Shown here: one piece after another, positions 52,953 through 63,225 of the stretch
Layout of the letters: every line of letters starts with the position of its first letter
How positions within the stretch are numbered: the stretch's first letter is position 1
DNA from: Chloroflexota bacterium
GTDB lineage: Bacteria > Chloroflexota > UBA6077 > FW602-bin22 > JACPRP01
NCBI GenBank assembly: GCA_023480885.1
Contig: JAMCWX010000010.1
Location: forward strand, 1 to 64,000
Direction of reading: 5' to 3'
Length of the DNA stretch: 64,000 nt
Program-made: the position numbers and the translations under genes
The notes under the pieces: model-generated
Told to the model about the DNA's origin: nothing
What the model saw: the letters and a program-made list of their open reading frames with translations, nothing else
Databases searched by the model: none

Positions 52953-53651
52953 CTACGTCGAGGAAGCGATGACGTTTCCCCCGCTGTTTGGGAGCGCAGG
53001 AGCCTGAGCGCCCACAGGCAGGTCCAGGTGCGGCTCTGGCTCGAAGTACCGCTGCGCGATCAGCGTGGGGATGACGGCGCTCAAGATAATGGCCGCGACC
53101 AGCAGCGAGAACTGCGTTCTGTCGATTATCCCGGCATTCAGTCCCCACAGCGCCGCTATGTTGCCGAAGGTGAGCCCCGTGCTCATCAGAAGCGTGGTAT
53201 ACGTCGCCTCGCGCGGGACGTACCTCCTGGCGTGTGGCAACACGCCGCCGATCTTCGTCATCACCTTCACCCCGAACAGGGCAATGAGAAGGCCGAAGTT
53301 AGCCCACACGGCCGGCAGCGACACGCTCATTCCCGATTTGATGAAAAAGAAGGGAGTGAGCAGCGTGAAGGCCACGACACGGAACCTCGCGTGCTCCCCC
53401 GGATGTTTCGCGAATACGCCGGCCACGGCCAGTCCGAGCAGCAGCGCCGGCAGAATTGCCAGGCTCTGCGCCAGACCGGCGAAGAACATCAGCGCGAATA
53501 ACGCGGCGAAGGCCCCCTTGATCTCTGGCTCGATCATGCGATTGCCATACCGCTGGAAAAACCAGGGGTGCAGCCTCGGCATGGCCACGATAAGCGCCAC
53601 CGAAACCGCGAGGAAGGCCAGCGTCCAGATAGAAGGCCTGGCAAAAAGCAA
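52953..53651 (-). pseudogene. Truncated Kef/CPA2-type cation:proton antiporter (C-terminal part)
   Basis: 232 aa matching the second half of a Na+/H+ exchanger domain; N-terminal TM helices absent. Confidence 0.6.
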
Positions 53652-53949
53652 GCTGAGTGCCGCCGATCATTGCGATCCACTGGTCTTCCAAGTCGATCCT
53701 CCCAGAAAGGAATGCGTTGCGGCATCGATCAGCCTGTGAAGTAGGGTGAGGTCGGGCGAGGGCAAAAAGTTAGCTCCCAACTCTGCACCTGCCGGTTCAA
53801 AGCCAGGAGCCATCAGCTCAAAAGCGGTTCGAGCACGTCTGCTCGGCCGGACTCCATCGCCCTAAGTTGCAACACGCTTAGTTTAGCACGCACAGCCTGG
53901 TCAGGTCAATGCTTTGGAGCCCCTTGTCTTCTTCTTGCCACCAACCTTT

Positions 53950-54402
53950 CTAATCAGCTTTCGTTCTTGCCACAAGCACTGGACACTGGGCCGATTCGAT
54001 TATGTGCCGCGCGACCCTTCCAAAGAACTCTCCCTGGGGCCATCGATAAACAGGCCTACCGATTACGATGAGACTTACTTCCCTCGCCTCGGCCTCGTTG
54101 ATGATTTCGGCATCTGTGAGCCCTACGCGCAGCACTTTATCGAAGTCCGTCCCGGCCCGTTCGGCAAGCTGTGCAGCATAGTTGAGGCAGCGCTTGCCAC
54201 TCTCTTCCAACTCCCGTTGAACCACGTCACGCGCTCTGCCCGAACGCCTGGCCAACTGATCACGAACGGTTGTGTCCACCACGTGTATGAGAACAAGGCG
54301 GGCGCTGTGTTCCTTCGCGAGCTGAATGGCAAGATTGACAGCGGCCACAGAAGCTTTGGATCCATTCACGGGCACCAGAAGACACTCGAAGATGTTGCTC
54401 AT
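53950..54402 (-). CDS. Universal stress protein (UspA family)
   Basis: MSNIFECLLVPVNGSKASVAAVNLAIQLA...LIVIGRPVYRWPQGEFFGRVARHIIESAQCPVLVAR. Confidence 0.88.
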   Translation of the reverse strand: MSNIFECLLVPVNGSKASVAAVNLAIQLAKEHSARLVLIHVVDTTVRDQLARRSGRARDVVQRELEESGKRCLNYAAQLAERAGTDFDKVLRVGLTDAEIINEAEAREVSLIVIGRPVYRWPQGEFFGRVARHIIESAQCPVLVARTKAD

Positions 54403-55028
54403 CGCCCCTCCTTTCGCCGCATTCGCTTCACCGCCTTGACCCGGTAGAAGTCTTCCCTCTCCCTCTCTTCCAGCGCCCCCTCCACCTGAGCCACGATGGA
54501 AGCATATTCCGGAATGAGAACGTTAGCGAGAGCGTTGACCCTTCGCTGCGTTTTCCTGATCTCCCTCGCCAGACGCCAGACGGTTGTCTCCGTCTCGGCT
54601 ACCCGACAAGCGAGCGATAGCACTTCGCCGAAAGCCCTTACCGCGCGATCGACGCTGGCCGTAGTGCCACTGAGGCTATACTGCAGGCGCAGCTCTCTGG
54701 GCTCGACCTCCACTACAGGCAAGGGCACTCCCATAATACTTCGCTCGGTAACATTCACTCGGGTTTCTTTTGCCGTGCTAAGGGCCACCCATCCCACTCG
54801 CTCAACGCCCATCGACATCCTGGCACGGCCAAGCGCTTCGTAAGCCGTCGTGAACTGCCGTTCGAGGCGCCGCTCCAGATCCTCGGCATCTTCCAGCATG
54901 CTCAGCACGTGCGCTATGAGCGCCTGCCTCTTGCGGTCGAGCAGATCGTGCGCTTCTCTGGCAAAGGCCAGGTCTCTTCTCGCCTGCAGAAGGACGGCTC
55001 TCGTCGGCGGAACACTTCCTTGCGGCAC
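54399..55028 (-). CDS. atpD: A/V-type ATP synthase subunit D
   Basis: PPTRAVLLQARRDLAFAREAHDLLDRKRQAL...RKTQRRVNALANVLIPEY. Confidence 0.93.
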   Translation of the reverse strand: MPQGSVPPTRAVLLQARRDLAFAREAHDLLDRKRQALIAHVLSMLEDAEDLERRLERQFTTAYEALGRARMSMGVERVGWVALSTAKETRVNVTERSIMGVPLPVVEVEPRELRLQYSLSGTTASVDRAVRAFGEVLSLACRVAETETTVWRLAREIRKTQRRVNALANVLIPEYASIVAQVEGALEEREREDFYRVKAVKRMRRKEGR

Positions 55029-55030
55029 GC

Positions 55031-56428
55031 TTAGTCCCCTGGCTTGCGCACTCGGTAGCGTTGGCGGATCTCCTCTTCGGTTACGCGGAACAGCTCACTC
55101 CTGGGCAATAAAGAGACGATGTCCCACGCGAGGTCGAGGGTGGCATTGATATCGCGATCCTCGGAAGTCCCCTGCCTGACGAATCTGGTCTCGAATTCCT
55201 CGCCAAAGCGGAGATAGCTCCGGTCGACGCCTGTTAGCTCTTCCTCGCCGATTATGGATGCGAGCGAACGGACCTCCTTTACCCTGGCGTAGGCCGCGTA
55301 CAACTGGCTGGCGATATCGGGATGGTCGGAGCGTGTATGGCCCTCGCCGATGCCGTCTTTCATCAGCCGCGATAGAGATGGCAGGACGTCGACGGGCGGA
55401 TAGATGTTCTTGAGGCCGAGCTCACGGCTCAACACGATCTGGCCCTCGGTGATGTAACCCGTGAGGTCAGGCACCGGATGCGTAATGTCGTCGTTGGGCA
55501 TGGTCAGGATGGGCATCTGGGTAATAGAGCCCTCGACACCCTTGATGCGACCAGTTCGCTCATAGATCGCGGCCAGATCGCTGTACAGATAGCCCGGATA
55601 ACCCCTTCGAGCTGGCACCTCCTCACGCGCGCTGGAGATTTCACGCAGGGCCTCACAGTAATTGGTCATATCGGTCAGAATGACCAGAACGTGCTTGCCC
55701 TCCTGGAAGGCCAGGTATTCTGCTACGGTGAGGGCCATCCGCGGCGTGGCAACCCTTTCGGTAGAAGGGTCTTCGGCCAGGTTGAGGAAGAGCGCGGAAT
55801 TCTCCAGGGCACCGCTCTCCTCGAATCGACGCTGGAAGAAGGTGGCCACGTCGCGAACGATGCCCATCGCGGCGAAGACGATGCAGAACTCCTCACGCCT
55901 GGCAATCCTGGCCTGGCTGGCGATCTGTGCTGCCAGAGTATTATGCTGCAAGCCGCTAGCTGAGAATATCGGCAGCTTCTGCCCCCGCACCAATGTGTTC
56001 ATCCCGTCGATGGTCGAGATGCCCGTCTGAATGAACTCCGAAGGATAGGCTCGCGCGCTCGGATTGATTGGCGAGCCATTGATGTCCCTCCATTCCCTGG
56101 CTAGCGGCTCTGGCCCGCCGTCGATGGGGCGGCCCAGGCCGTCGAAGATCCGCCCAAGCATCTCCAGCGACACGGGTACTGTCAGAGGGCGACCGAGGAA
56201 ACGAATCGCGGTGCTCGGTATGGACAGACCTGAAGTTCCTTCGAACACCTCGACAACAGCAGCATCTCTGCTCACGCTGAGAACCCGTCCGATGCGCCTG
56301 TCGCCCTGCGGGCCGAGGACCTCCACCATTTCGTCGAAACCGACGTCGGTGGTGCCTTCTACGACCATCAACGGCCCTCGAATGCTTGCCACGCCGACGT
56401 ATTCCCTCGAAACCCTGGTTGTGTCCAT
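55031..56428 (-). CDS. atpB: A/V-type ATP synthase subunit B
   Basis: [29 protein letters not shown]...[21 protein letters not shown]...[31 protein letters not shown]. Confidence 0.96.
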   Translation of the reverse strand: MDTTRVSREYVGVASIRGPLMVVEGTTDVGFDEMVEVLGPQGDRRIGRVLSVSRDAAVVEVFEGTSGLSIPSTAIRFLGRPLTVPVSLEMLGRIFDGLGRPIDGGPEPLAREWRDINGSPINPSARAYPSEFIQTGISTIDGMNTLVRGQKLPIFSASGLQHNTLAAQIASQARIARREEFCIVFAAMGIVRDVATFFQRRFEESGALENSALFLNLAEDPSTERVATPRMALTVAEYLAFQEGKHVLVILTDMTNYCEALREISSAREEVPARRGYPGYLYSDLAAIYERTGRIKGVEGSITQMPILTMPNDDITHPVPDLTGYITEGQIVLSRELGLKNIYPPVDVLPSLSRLMKDGIGEGHTRSDHPDIASQLYAAYARVKEVRSLASIIGEEELTGVDRSYLRFGEEFETRFVRQGTSEDRDINATLDLAWDIVSLLPRSELFRVTEEEIRQRYRVRKPGD

Positions 56429-56429
56429 C

Positions 56430-58217
56430 CTAAATGTACTCCCTCTCCAGCTCGTTCATCTGCCGATCGAGAGCCAGACCGATCTCGTCGATCTTTGCCA
56501 ACTGGTCGTTGGGCACATCGGTTTTCATCCTCATAAGGAGCACGATGATCGGCAACTCGCGGATACGGATGACCGGGGCGCCGCGCGCTACGATGTCCTT
56601 CCCGCGCTCGTGAAAACGTATGATCACTCTCAGCATCGCAACCTGCTTCTGCGGCGTCGTGTAAGTGTCTATCGGATGCATCGCATTCTGCTGCAGGAAC
56701 CCTTCCCTGAGGATTCGCGCCGTCTCCAGGACGTGGCGTTGCTCGTCGGGGAGCGCGTCCGGGCCCACGAGTTTCACGATTTGCTGGAGGCGATTCTCCT
56801 GCTGAAGCACGCTCATCGCCGCGTCACGCAGTCTCCGCCAATCCTTCGCTACGTTCTGGCTCCACCATTCCTCGACGTAGTCCAGATACTCGCTGTAGCT
56901 TTCGATCCAGTTGATCGCCGGGAAGTGCCTCGCGGCGGCCAGCGCTTTATCCAGCGCCCAAAAACAGCGCACGAACCGCATCGTGTTTTGCGTGACTGGC
57001 TCAGAGAAGTCGCCGCCTGGCGGCGAAACAGCTCCGACGATCGTTACCGAGCCATTCATCCCTCCGAGGGTCACCACCCTCCCTGCTCTCTCGTAGAATT
57101 CTGCAAGTCGAGATGGTAGATAGGCGGGAAATCCTTCCTCTGCCGGCAGTTCTTCCAGGCGGCCGGCGATCTCTCTCAGCGCCTCCGCCCAGCGTGACGT
57201 CGAATCTGCCATCAGGGCGACGTCGTAGCCCATATCGCGATAGTATTCGGCTAAAGTGACACCGGTGTAAATGCTTGCCTCTCTTGCTGCTACCGGCATA
57301 TTGGACGTGTTGGCGATGAGCACCGTACGCTCCATCAACGGCTTGCCACTGCGCGGGTCCACGAGCTTCGGGAAGCCTACTAGCACCTCCGTCATCTCGT
57401 TGCCACGTTCACCGCAGCCAATGTAAACCACGACGTCGGCGTCGGACCATTTGGCGAGCTGATGCTGCGTCACGGTTTTCCCTGTGCCAAACCCACCGGG
57501 TATCGCCGCCGTCCCCCCTTTGGCGATGGGGAAAAAGGTATCGATCACGCGCTGGCCGGTGATGAGCGGAACGTCTGGCAGAAGGGGCTTTCGATACGGG
57601 CGAGGGCGGCGGACAGGCCAGCGCTGCATCATCAGAAGCGCAGTTTCCTTGCGATCCACGGCCAGGCCGGCCACCGCGTCGGCGACGCCGTGCTCTCCTG
57701 GAGCAACAGTGGCAATCTGTGCCGCAAGTCCAGTCGACGACACATTATTCAGGCGCGCCGGGACCAGAAGCCTTTGTTCGATCAACTCCGACTCCTGCAC
57801 GGCCCCAAGCACGCTGCCCTCGTGGACCTGATCTCCTTGCCGGACGGAGGGCCTGAACAGCCATTTCCTTTTCCTGTCGAGCGAAGCAACGGCCACGCCA
57901 CGACTAATGAAAGCGCCCGACTTGGCCTCGATCATTTCGAGGGGACGCTGAAGGCCATCGAAAATGTTGCCGATGATGCCTGGACCCAACTCCGCGGAGA
58001 GAGGCCCGCCGATGCTGTGAATCAGTTGCCCTGGCTGGAGACCGCCCGTGTTCTCGTAGACCTGGACAGTAGCCCTGTTTCCTTCCAGGCGGATCACCTC
58101 GCCAAGCAGACGGTCATCGCCCACCTCGACCAGATCGGCCATGCTTATACCTTCCGCGTCGGCAACAGTCACGACAGGACCGTCTACCGCTTCGACCGAT
58201 CCAGCTCTTGTAGACAA
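56430..58217 (-). CDS. atpA: A/V-type ATP synthase subunit A (probable TTG start; track ORF extends to 58421)
   Basis: [108 protein letters not shown]. Confidence 0.96.
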   Translation of the reverse strand: MSTRAGSVEAVDGPVVTVADAEGISMADLVEVGDDRLLGEVIRLEGNRATVQVYENTGGLQPGQLIHSIGGPLSAELGPGIIGNIFDGLQRPLEMIEAKSGAFISRGVAVASLDRKRKWLFRPSVRQGDQVHEGSVLGAVQESELIEQRLLVPARLNNVSSTGLAAQIATVAPGEHGVADAVAGLAVDRKETALLMMQRWPVRRPRPYRKPLLPDVPLITGQRVIDTFFPIAKGGTAAIPGGFGTGKTVTQHQLAKWSDADVVVYIGCGERGNEMTEVLVGFPKLVDPRSGKPLMERTVLIANTSNMPVAAREASIYTGVTLAEYYRDMGYDVALMADSTSRWAEALREIAGRLEELPAEEGFPAYLPSRLAEFYERAGRVVTLGGMNGSVTIVGAVSPPGGDFSEPVTQNTMRFVRCFWALDKALAAARHFPAINWIESYSEYLDYVEEWWSQNVAKDWRRLRDAAMSVLQQENRLQQIVKLVGPDALPDEQRHVLETARILREGFLQQNAMHPIDTYTTPQKQVAMLRVIIRFHERGKDIVARGAPVIRIRELPIIVLLMRMKTDVPNDQLAKIDEIGLALDRQMNELEREYI

Positions 58218-58221
58218 ATCC

Positions 58222-58881
58222 TTACTCCGTTCTTCCGAAATCCTCAAGCAGGGTTTCTTCGCGAACAAGAAACTGCCAGATCTCGTTGCGAAGCGTCCAT
58301 TTCTGTCGTTCCAGCCGCGCTTCGAAAGAGTTGTCACAAACCACTCTACCCTGGTCCTTTTGCACGATGACCCCACCGGCGATGTCCACCGCCGGGCCAG
58401 GTTCGAGATCGGCAGTGACACCGGTCGCCGCCAGACGCCTCTCGACGTCCGTCAAGAATTTGAGGGTGAGAAGCCTGGCATCCGGCTCGTTCGACCTCAC
58501 CGTTAGTTTTCCTCCTCCGAGGATGGTCACCGCCTCAAGAGTGAGCTTTTCAAGTGCGGCCCGGCGGTCTTCTGGCTTCAGGGAAGCTCGCAAGTGGTCG
58601 CGGGCCGTCTCAAGCGCTCGCGATATGAGTTCCTCCCGCTTAGCGAGAAGAAGGCTCTTCGCTTCGAGCCTGGCCGCTGAGACGATCTCACGCTTGTAGC
58701 CCTTCGCATCCCTTTGCGCCGCTGCCAAAACAGCCTGGCGTTTTGCCACTGCTGCTTCGTGCGCCTGGCGCAGGATGGATTCTGCACTTTCCTGGGCCTT
58801 TCCAACGATCTCTTGCCCGCGTCGTCTGGCATCGTCCAGTATCGCCGACGACAACATCCTTAAGTTTTCCTGCGATGCCAT
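58222..58881 (-). CDS. atpE: A/V-type ATP synthase subunit E
   Basis: N-terminal coiled coil; VDIAGGVIVQKDQGRVVCDNSFEARLERQKWTLRNEI. Confidence 0.88.
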   Translation of the reverse strand: MASQENLRMLSSAILDDARRRGQEIVGKAQESAESILRQAHEAAVAKRQAVLAAAQRDAKGYKREIVSAARLEAKSLLLAKREELISRALETARDHLRASLKPEDRRAALEKLTLEAVTILGGGKLTVRSNEPDARLLTLKFLTDVERRLAATGVTADLEPGPAVDIAGGVIVQKDQGRVVCDNSFEARLERQKWTLRNEIWQFLVREETLLEDFGRTE

Positions 58882-58893
58882 AATTGCTCTTCC

Positions 58894-59202
58894 TCAGATG
58901 CTCACGCCCAACGCCCGTCGGACCAGGTCCCTTAGCGGCGCTTTTGCGGGGCGGCTCAGCCGGTCAGGTATTTCCAGGATCAGCGGGAGAGTGGCCAAAG
59001 CCTTCCGGTTCTCGATCACAGGCATTATTCTGTTGGCAATCTCGGATGTAACGAGGACGATTCCGACGCTGGGATCAGCCAGCAAATCGTCGAGCTTCTG
59101 CACAGCCACATCCGCGTCGTCGGTTGCCATTCCATCGACCCCAATAAGGGAGAACCCCAGGACGGTATCCCTTTCCCCTATCACGAATACCTTCAATTCC
59201 AT
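58894..59202 (-). CDS. atpF: A/V-type ATP synthase subunit F
   Basis: MELKVFVIGERDTVLGFSLIGVDGM...DPSVGIVLVTSEIANRI. Confidence 0.9.
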   Translation of the reverse strand: MELKVFVIGERDTVLGFSLIGVDGMATDDADVAVQKLDDLLADPSVGIVLVTSEIANRIMPVIENRKALATLPLILEIPDRLSRPAKAPLRDLVRRALGVSI

Positions 59203-59215
59203 AAGGTACGAAGCC

Positions 59216-59656
59216 TCAGATCTTGCCTAAGATCAGTATGGATACGATCAGACCGTAGATCGCGATGCCTTCCGCCAGGCCGACGAAGACCAGGGAGCGG
59301 CCTAAGAGTTCAGGCTTCTCCGCAACCGCACCGATGGCTGCCGATCCGGTCATTCCCACGGCAATGCCGGCACCGATGACTGCCAGTCCCGTGGCCAGTC
59401 CGGCGGCAAGCAAGCCCATTCCGACTTCCGTCGAAACCGCCTGCAAAGCAGGCGCAGCGGCCTCTTGCGCGAGAACGCGGGAGACGAGAGACAATGAGAG
59501 GATTGCTAGCAGGACCAGCCCCAGGATGTTCAGGACAAGCATTCCGTAGACCGCTCGACCTGAAGGACTACCTCGCCTTCTTACTTTGACCGCGAAGAGT
59601 ACAGCGATGATGGTGCACAGCACCAGGACCGCGCCCGATGGCGATAATTCCAGCAT
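59216..59656 (-). CDS. atpK: A/V-type ATP synthase subunit K (c-ring)
   Basis: GLLAAGLATGLAVIGAGIAVGMTGSAAIGAVAEKPELLGRSLVFVGLAEGIAIYGLIVSILILGKI with extra N-terminal hydrophobic segments. Confidence 0.93.
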   Translation of the reverse strand: MLELSPSGAVLVLCTIIAVLFAVKVRRRGSPSGRAVYGMLVLNILGLVLLAILSLSLVSRVLAQEAAAPALQAVSTEVGMGLLAAGLATGLAVIGAGIAVGMTGSAAIGAVAEKPELLGRSLVFVGLAEGIAIYGLIVSILILGKI

Positions 59657-59670
59657 TTTGTCTCGCCTCC

Positions 59671-61662
59671 CTACTTCTTGATCGATAGAGGGATGCCAGG
59701 TATCACAAATGGGTGGAAGGCAATCCCATCGCCTTTGAAGAACTTCGTGAAGAACTCGTAGTAATCCAGACGCAAAGCCTGTATAGCCACTACCAGGCCT
59801 TCGAGCGCAATTACAAAGACGTTGCCTATTACATATACCGTTGGCTCGCCCAGCGGTATTTGCCGCACCATCGCAACGAAAGCAATTACCATCAAGCCCA
59901 TCCCGGCGTGGCTGATGGCGAACGCGGCCAGTCGAATATAGGAGAGCGTGTTAGTCATATATCTCATCGCCGCATCGAAAACCTCGATCCCTGACTGGAA
60001 AAGCAGCAGTGGATTGACCAGCGCCCTCTTGGATCTGTTGCTTTCCAGCAACTCCAGCAACGGATCCCGCGAGAAGATCAAAAGCAGGGGAATGCCCAGG
60101 AGAGCCGCAATAGCAGGCGAGTCTACACTTCTGCCCGTAAGATATTGAGTTGCCACGAAAATTGCGCCCCAGTAAAACCAGATGCCAGCCAGGCCGTATC
60201 GATCGAGGAACAGTCGCAAATAATCCCTTGTCAGAAAAGCGTCCACCACGTTGATGAACAGGCCGAGGCTCACTACCGCTATGCCAAAAACGATCGCAAT
60301 CGAGATGAAGAACGCGGAATTGCGTATCGGTCGGAACCAGAGAGCCGGGATCATCTGATCTAAGAGGAACACGCTTCCGTAGAGCAAGCCGAAGATCGTG
60401 GCCATCAGACCACAACCGAAGAGTATCCACCCCAATGCCCTGTGCCCTTTGACCACGATCTCTTTCCCCAGCAGAAAACCCCCGGCGGCCAGCACTGCCC
60501 CCTGGCCTACATCCCCGAACATAATTCCAAACATTAGCACGAACAAGAGCCCGGCCACAGGAGTTGGGTCAATCTCTCGATAGTTGGGGATGCCGTACGT
60601 GTTCACCAACGCCTCGAACGGCTTGAAGATGGCTGGATTCTCGAGGTGAGTGGGGACAGGAGGGTCAGAGGCGTGGGATGACGGAGTAAGGGGCTCCTCG
60701 GTATGAACCACAACTCGCCCTCCCACCGCTTCGGATAGGCGAGACAAGAAATCACGCTCAGACCTGGCTGGCATCCAACCAGATACCAGGCGTGTTTTCT
60801 GGGTCGTACCGAAATGTCTCCACGCATCCACGACTACGCCGTTGATCGAGAGCCGCCAACGCATTCGCCACAACTCGTCCCGGTATTCGATTGCCAGGGC
60901 TTCCTTTGCTTTGTCCATCTCCTCGTTCTGCTTGACGAGCGTCATCTGTCTCGTACGGACCTGACCCAAAGCTTCCGACGGAGTGCCAGTAAGCTCCTCC
61001 GGAATGTCTCGGCGCTGAGCATATGCGCTCTTGAGTGCCCGTTCCAGCGCCTCCGAGTTGTCTTTCGCCGAGAAGGCGAAAACGAGAACTGCCCCGTCCT
61101 GATACACGACGGAGAGAATCACATTTGGAACGCTGGCCAGGCTCCCGCGCAGCCGGTCCAGGTTCTCCGCGGGCACAAGAGCGGGCGCGAAATAGAGGAA
61201 GCTCAGCTTCCTTAGGTCGGCGAGGTTGATGGCCAGATGGGCAAGCAGTTGCAGTTGCTCGATTAAGAGCTGCGATCTCCCCAGTTCATCCTGGAGCCGT
61301 CGCTGCTGGTCGACCACGCGCCCGACGTCTGCCTCAATGATCGGCAATCGCTCAGCCGTTTCAGATGCCACCTTCCGCGGTGCGACTTGCACTCCTTCCT
61401 CAGGACCATGGACACCCTGGATGGCCAGGGTCTGCAAGAGAAGCTGCACCCGGCGGCGATAGGCTTCGTAAGTCGCCGAGATCTCGTCTGCCTCCCGCCA
61501 GTCGAGCTTCCCTGCCCAGTCTCCCAACTCTTGGAAGTCGATGAGGTGCACGGCCCCATAGCGGCCCATTTCCTCCGTCGCCCTGGACAGGTCGCTGTCG
61601 AGTATGGCCATCGAGATTCGCTTCATTTGCGCGGGTGTAAACATCGCTACAATTCGCCCCAC
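59671..61662 (-). CDS. atpI: A/V-type ATP synthase subunit I (a subunit)
   Basis: PNYREIDPTPVAGLLFVLMFGIMFGDVGQGAVLAAGGFLL...YMTNTLSYIRLAAFAISHAGMGLMV...LEGLVVAIQALRLDYYEFFTKFFKGDGIAFHPF. Confidence 0.95.
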   Translation of the reverse strand: MGRIVAMFTPAQMKRISMAILDSDLSRATEEMGRYGAVHLIDFQELGDWAGKLDWREADEISATYEAYRRRVQLLLQTLAIQGVHGPEEGVQVAPRKVASETAERLPIIEADVGRVVDQQRRLQDELGRSQLLIEQLQLLAHLAINLADLRKLSFLYFAPALVPAENLDRLRGSLASVPNVILSVVYQDGAVLVFAFSAKDNSEALERALKSAYAQRRDIPEELTGTPSEALGQVRTRQMTLVKQNEEMDKAKEALAIEYRDELWRMRWRLSINGVVVDAWRHFGTTQKTRLVSGWMPARSERDFLSRLSEAVGGRVVVHTEEPLTPSSHASDPPVPTHLENPAIFKPFEALVNTYGIPNYREIDPTPVAGLLFVLMFGIMFGDVGQGAVLAAGGFLLGKEIVVKGHRALGWILFGCGLMATIFGLLYGSVFLLDQMIPALWFRPIRNSAFFISIAIVFGIAVVSLGLFINVVDAFLTRDYLRLFLDRYGLAGIWFYWGAIFVATQYLTGRSVDSPAIAALLGIPLLLIFSRDPLLELLESNRSKRALVNPLLLFQSGIEVFDAAMRYMTNTLSYIRLAAFAISHAGMGLMVIAFVAMVRQIPLGEPTVYVIGNVFVIALEGLVVAIQALRLDYYEFFTKFFKGDGIAFHPFVIPGIPLSIKK

Positions 61663-62714
61663 AGGAATGCCACGATTTCGTCTGGTGAGCGCCCGTAGCG
61701 CTTACCCTCGAGAATAGCCTTGAGATCGTGGATCTCGGCTTCTTTCAAGAACAGGAAAGCGAGGATCACCCCGATCTGGAAAGGGTAACCCGCCAGCGTC
61801 GCCTTCGCCCCGTGCCACAAGTATCGATTCAAGCCCACTTCAAGTTGCCAGATGTTCCCTGATTCCTTCGTCAGCGGCTGCAGCAACTGGCGATATGGGT
61901 CGGGAAGTTCCGCTATCAGGCTGGAGAGATCAGGCGCGCTTCCGGCCCGATGGATCACCTCGTCGTCAATCTTGTAGCCATAGGGGAGCGTGTAGTTGAA
62001 TATCTCCTCGGCCGAAAGATGGTAGATCGCCTTGTAACGCAACATCCAGTCCACGTTGATGACGTCGTATCGCATGCCCATCATACGCGTGGCGATTGCT
62101 CGGTCCGACGAGGGCAGCGCCTCCACTACGGACCATAGGTGGCGATAGTAGTAGAGGTCCAGGGCCACCTCCAGAGGGAAAAGCGATTGCTCGTGCTCAT
62201 AACGGTCCAGGGCGCCTCGCAGGACCCTGGCGTAGTGGAGATTGCCAAGGCTATCGATCACGTCTGTGACACTTCGTGCCGCTAGCAGGTCATCCAGGCG
62301 CAGGCGGGAGAGACGGCCGAGCGGAAGGAGATTGGGTCCGACTTCCTCGGCGCCAACACCAGTGACGACGCCACCCAGGATGGCCTTCAGGTTGTCTACC
62401 TCGCAACGGCGCAGCATCTCCACGACCAGGACGCGGGGTGGGCCGTCGAGGCTTCTGATCACGCGGTCATAAGCATTCACCAGGTTGCGTTCGAATGCCT
62501 TTTCCACAGGCAAGAGTCTGATCCCGTCAGTAGGCACGCCAGCGAGTTCTGTCCCGTAAGTCGTCGAATAGAGCTGCCGAAGCGCATCTTCGAGGCCGGG
62601 CGAAACTACGAGGCCGCGTTTCTGCCCGGGTGTCACTAGCTCCGAGATCATGGCCCTGACCCTGGCGTGTGGTTTGGCATAGCGTATCGCGTTGATATTC
62701 ATGCTGCACGTCAA
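61647..62714 (-). CDS. atpC: A/V-type ATP synthase subunit C
   Basis: YAKPHARVRAMISELVTPGQ...LLRRCEVDNLKAILGG...EAEIHDLKAILEGKRYGRSPDEIVAFL. Confidence 0.92.
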   Translation of the reverse strand: MTCSMNINAIRYAKPHARVRAMISELVTPGQKRGLVVSPGLEDALRQLYSTTYGTELAGVPTDGIRLLPVEKAFERNLVNAYDRVIRSLDGPPRVLVVEMLRRCEVDNLKAILGGVVTGVGAEEVGPNLLPLGRLSRLRLDDLLAARSVTDVIDSLGNLHYARVLRGALDRYEHEQSLFPLEVALDLYYYRHLWSVVEALPSSDRAIATRMMGMRYDVINVDWMLRYKAIYHLSAEEIFNYTLPYGYKIDDEVIHRAGSAPDLSSLIAELPDPYRQLLQPLTKESGNIWQLEVGLNRYLWHGAKATLAGYPFQIGVILAFLFLKEAEIHDLKAILEGKRYGRSPDEIVAFLWGEL

Positions 62715-63031
62715 GAATCGAGAACGCGTTTGACGACGAGTGCGGAGGCTTCCACCATCCTGGACGCAGTCAGCTCTTCAAGCCTCCTAGCTTTTTCATT
62801 GGCATCGGCGAGGATTCGTTGCCTCACCTCCTCAGCAGCCTTGCGAGCGGTCGCCCTGGTCTGCTCCGCTTCTCTTGCCGCTTCCTGCTCCGCCTGCGCC
62901 TGTAGTTCTGCCGCCTCTGCTTGCGCCCGCGGAATTATCTCCTTGGATTTCCGCTCGGCTTCGGCGACGATGCCCTGTGCCTGTTCCTCGATGCTCAGCA
63001 CCGATCGAAGGATATCCTCCAAGAGGGTCAC
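62711..63031 (-). CDS. A/V-type ATP synthase subunit H-like coiled-coil protein
   Basis: Heptad-rich EEQAQGIVAEAERKSKEIIPRAQAEAAELQAQAEQEAAREAEQTRATARKAAEEVRQRILADANEKARRL at the operon head. Confidence 0.8.
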   Translation of the reverse strand: MTLLEDILRSVLSIEEQAQGIVAEAERKSKEIIPRAQAEAAELQAQAEQEAAREAEQTRATARKAAEEVRQRILADANEKARRLEELTASRMVEASALVVKRVLDS

Positions 63032-63225
63032 TCTCCAGTTTCAGAAATGGGGCAAAGTGAGCATTTGAGCAGATGAACGCAGATCTCCCTGTTGCTGTAC
63101 GACTGCAATTCCTGTGCCACAGGTAGGCGAGCAGGTATGATCATCGATAGCATTGACCTTGACGAAGCAGCACGTGTTGCGCTAAAGTTTACGGGTACGT
63201 CGATTAAACTGAGAGGACGGCAATT

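Noticed and set aside
58217-58421. N-terminal extension of ATPase subunit A in the ORF track
   Set aside because: Overlaps the subunit E gene and lacks subunit A homology; TTG at 58217 fits the family start.
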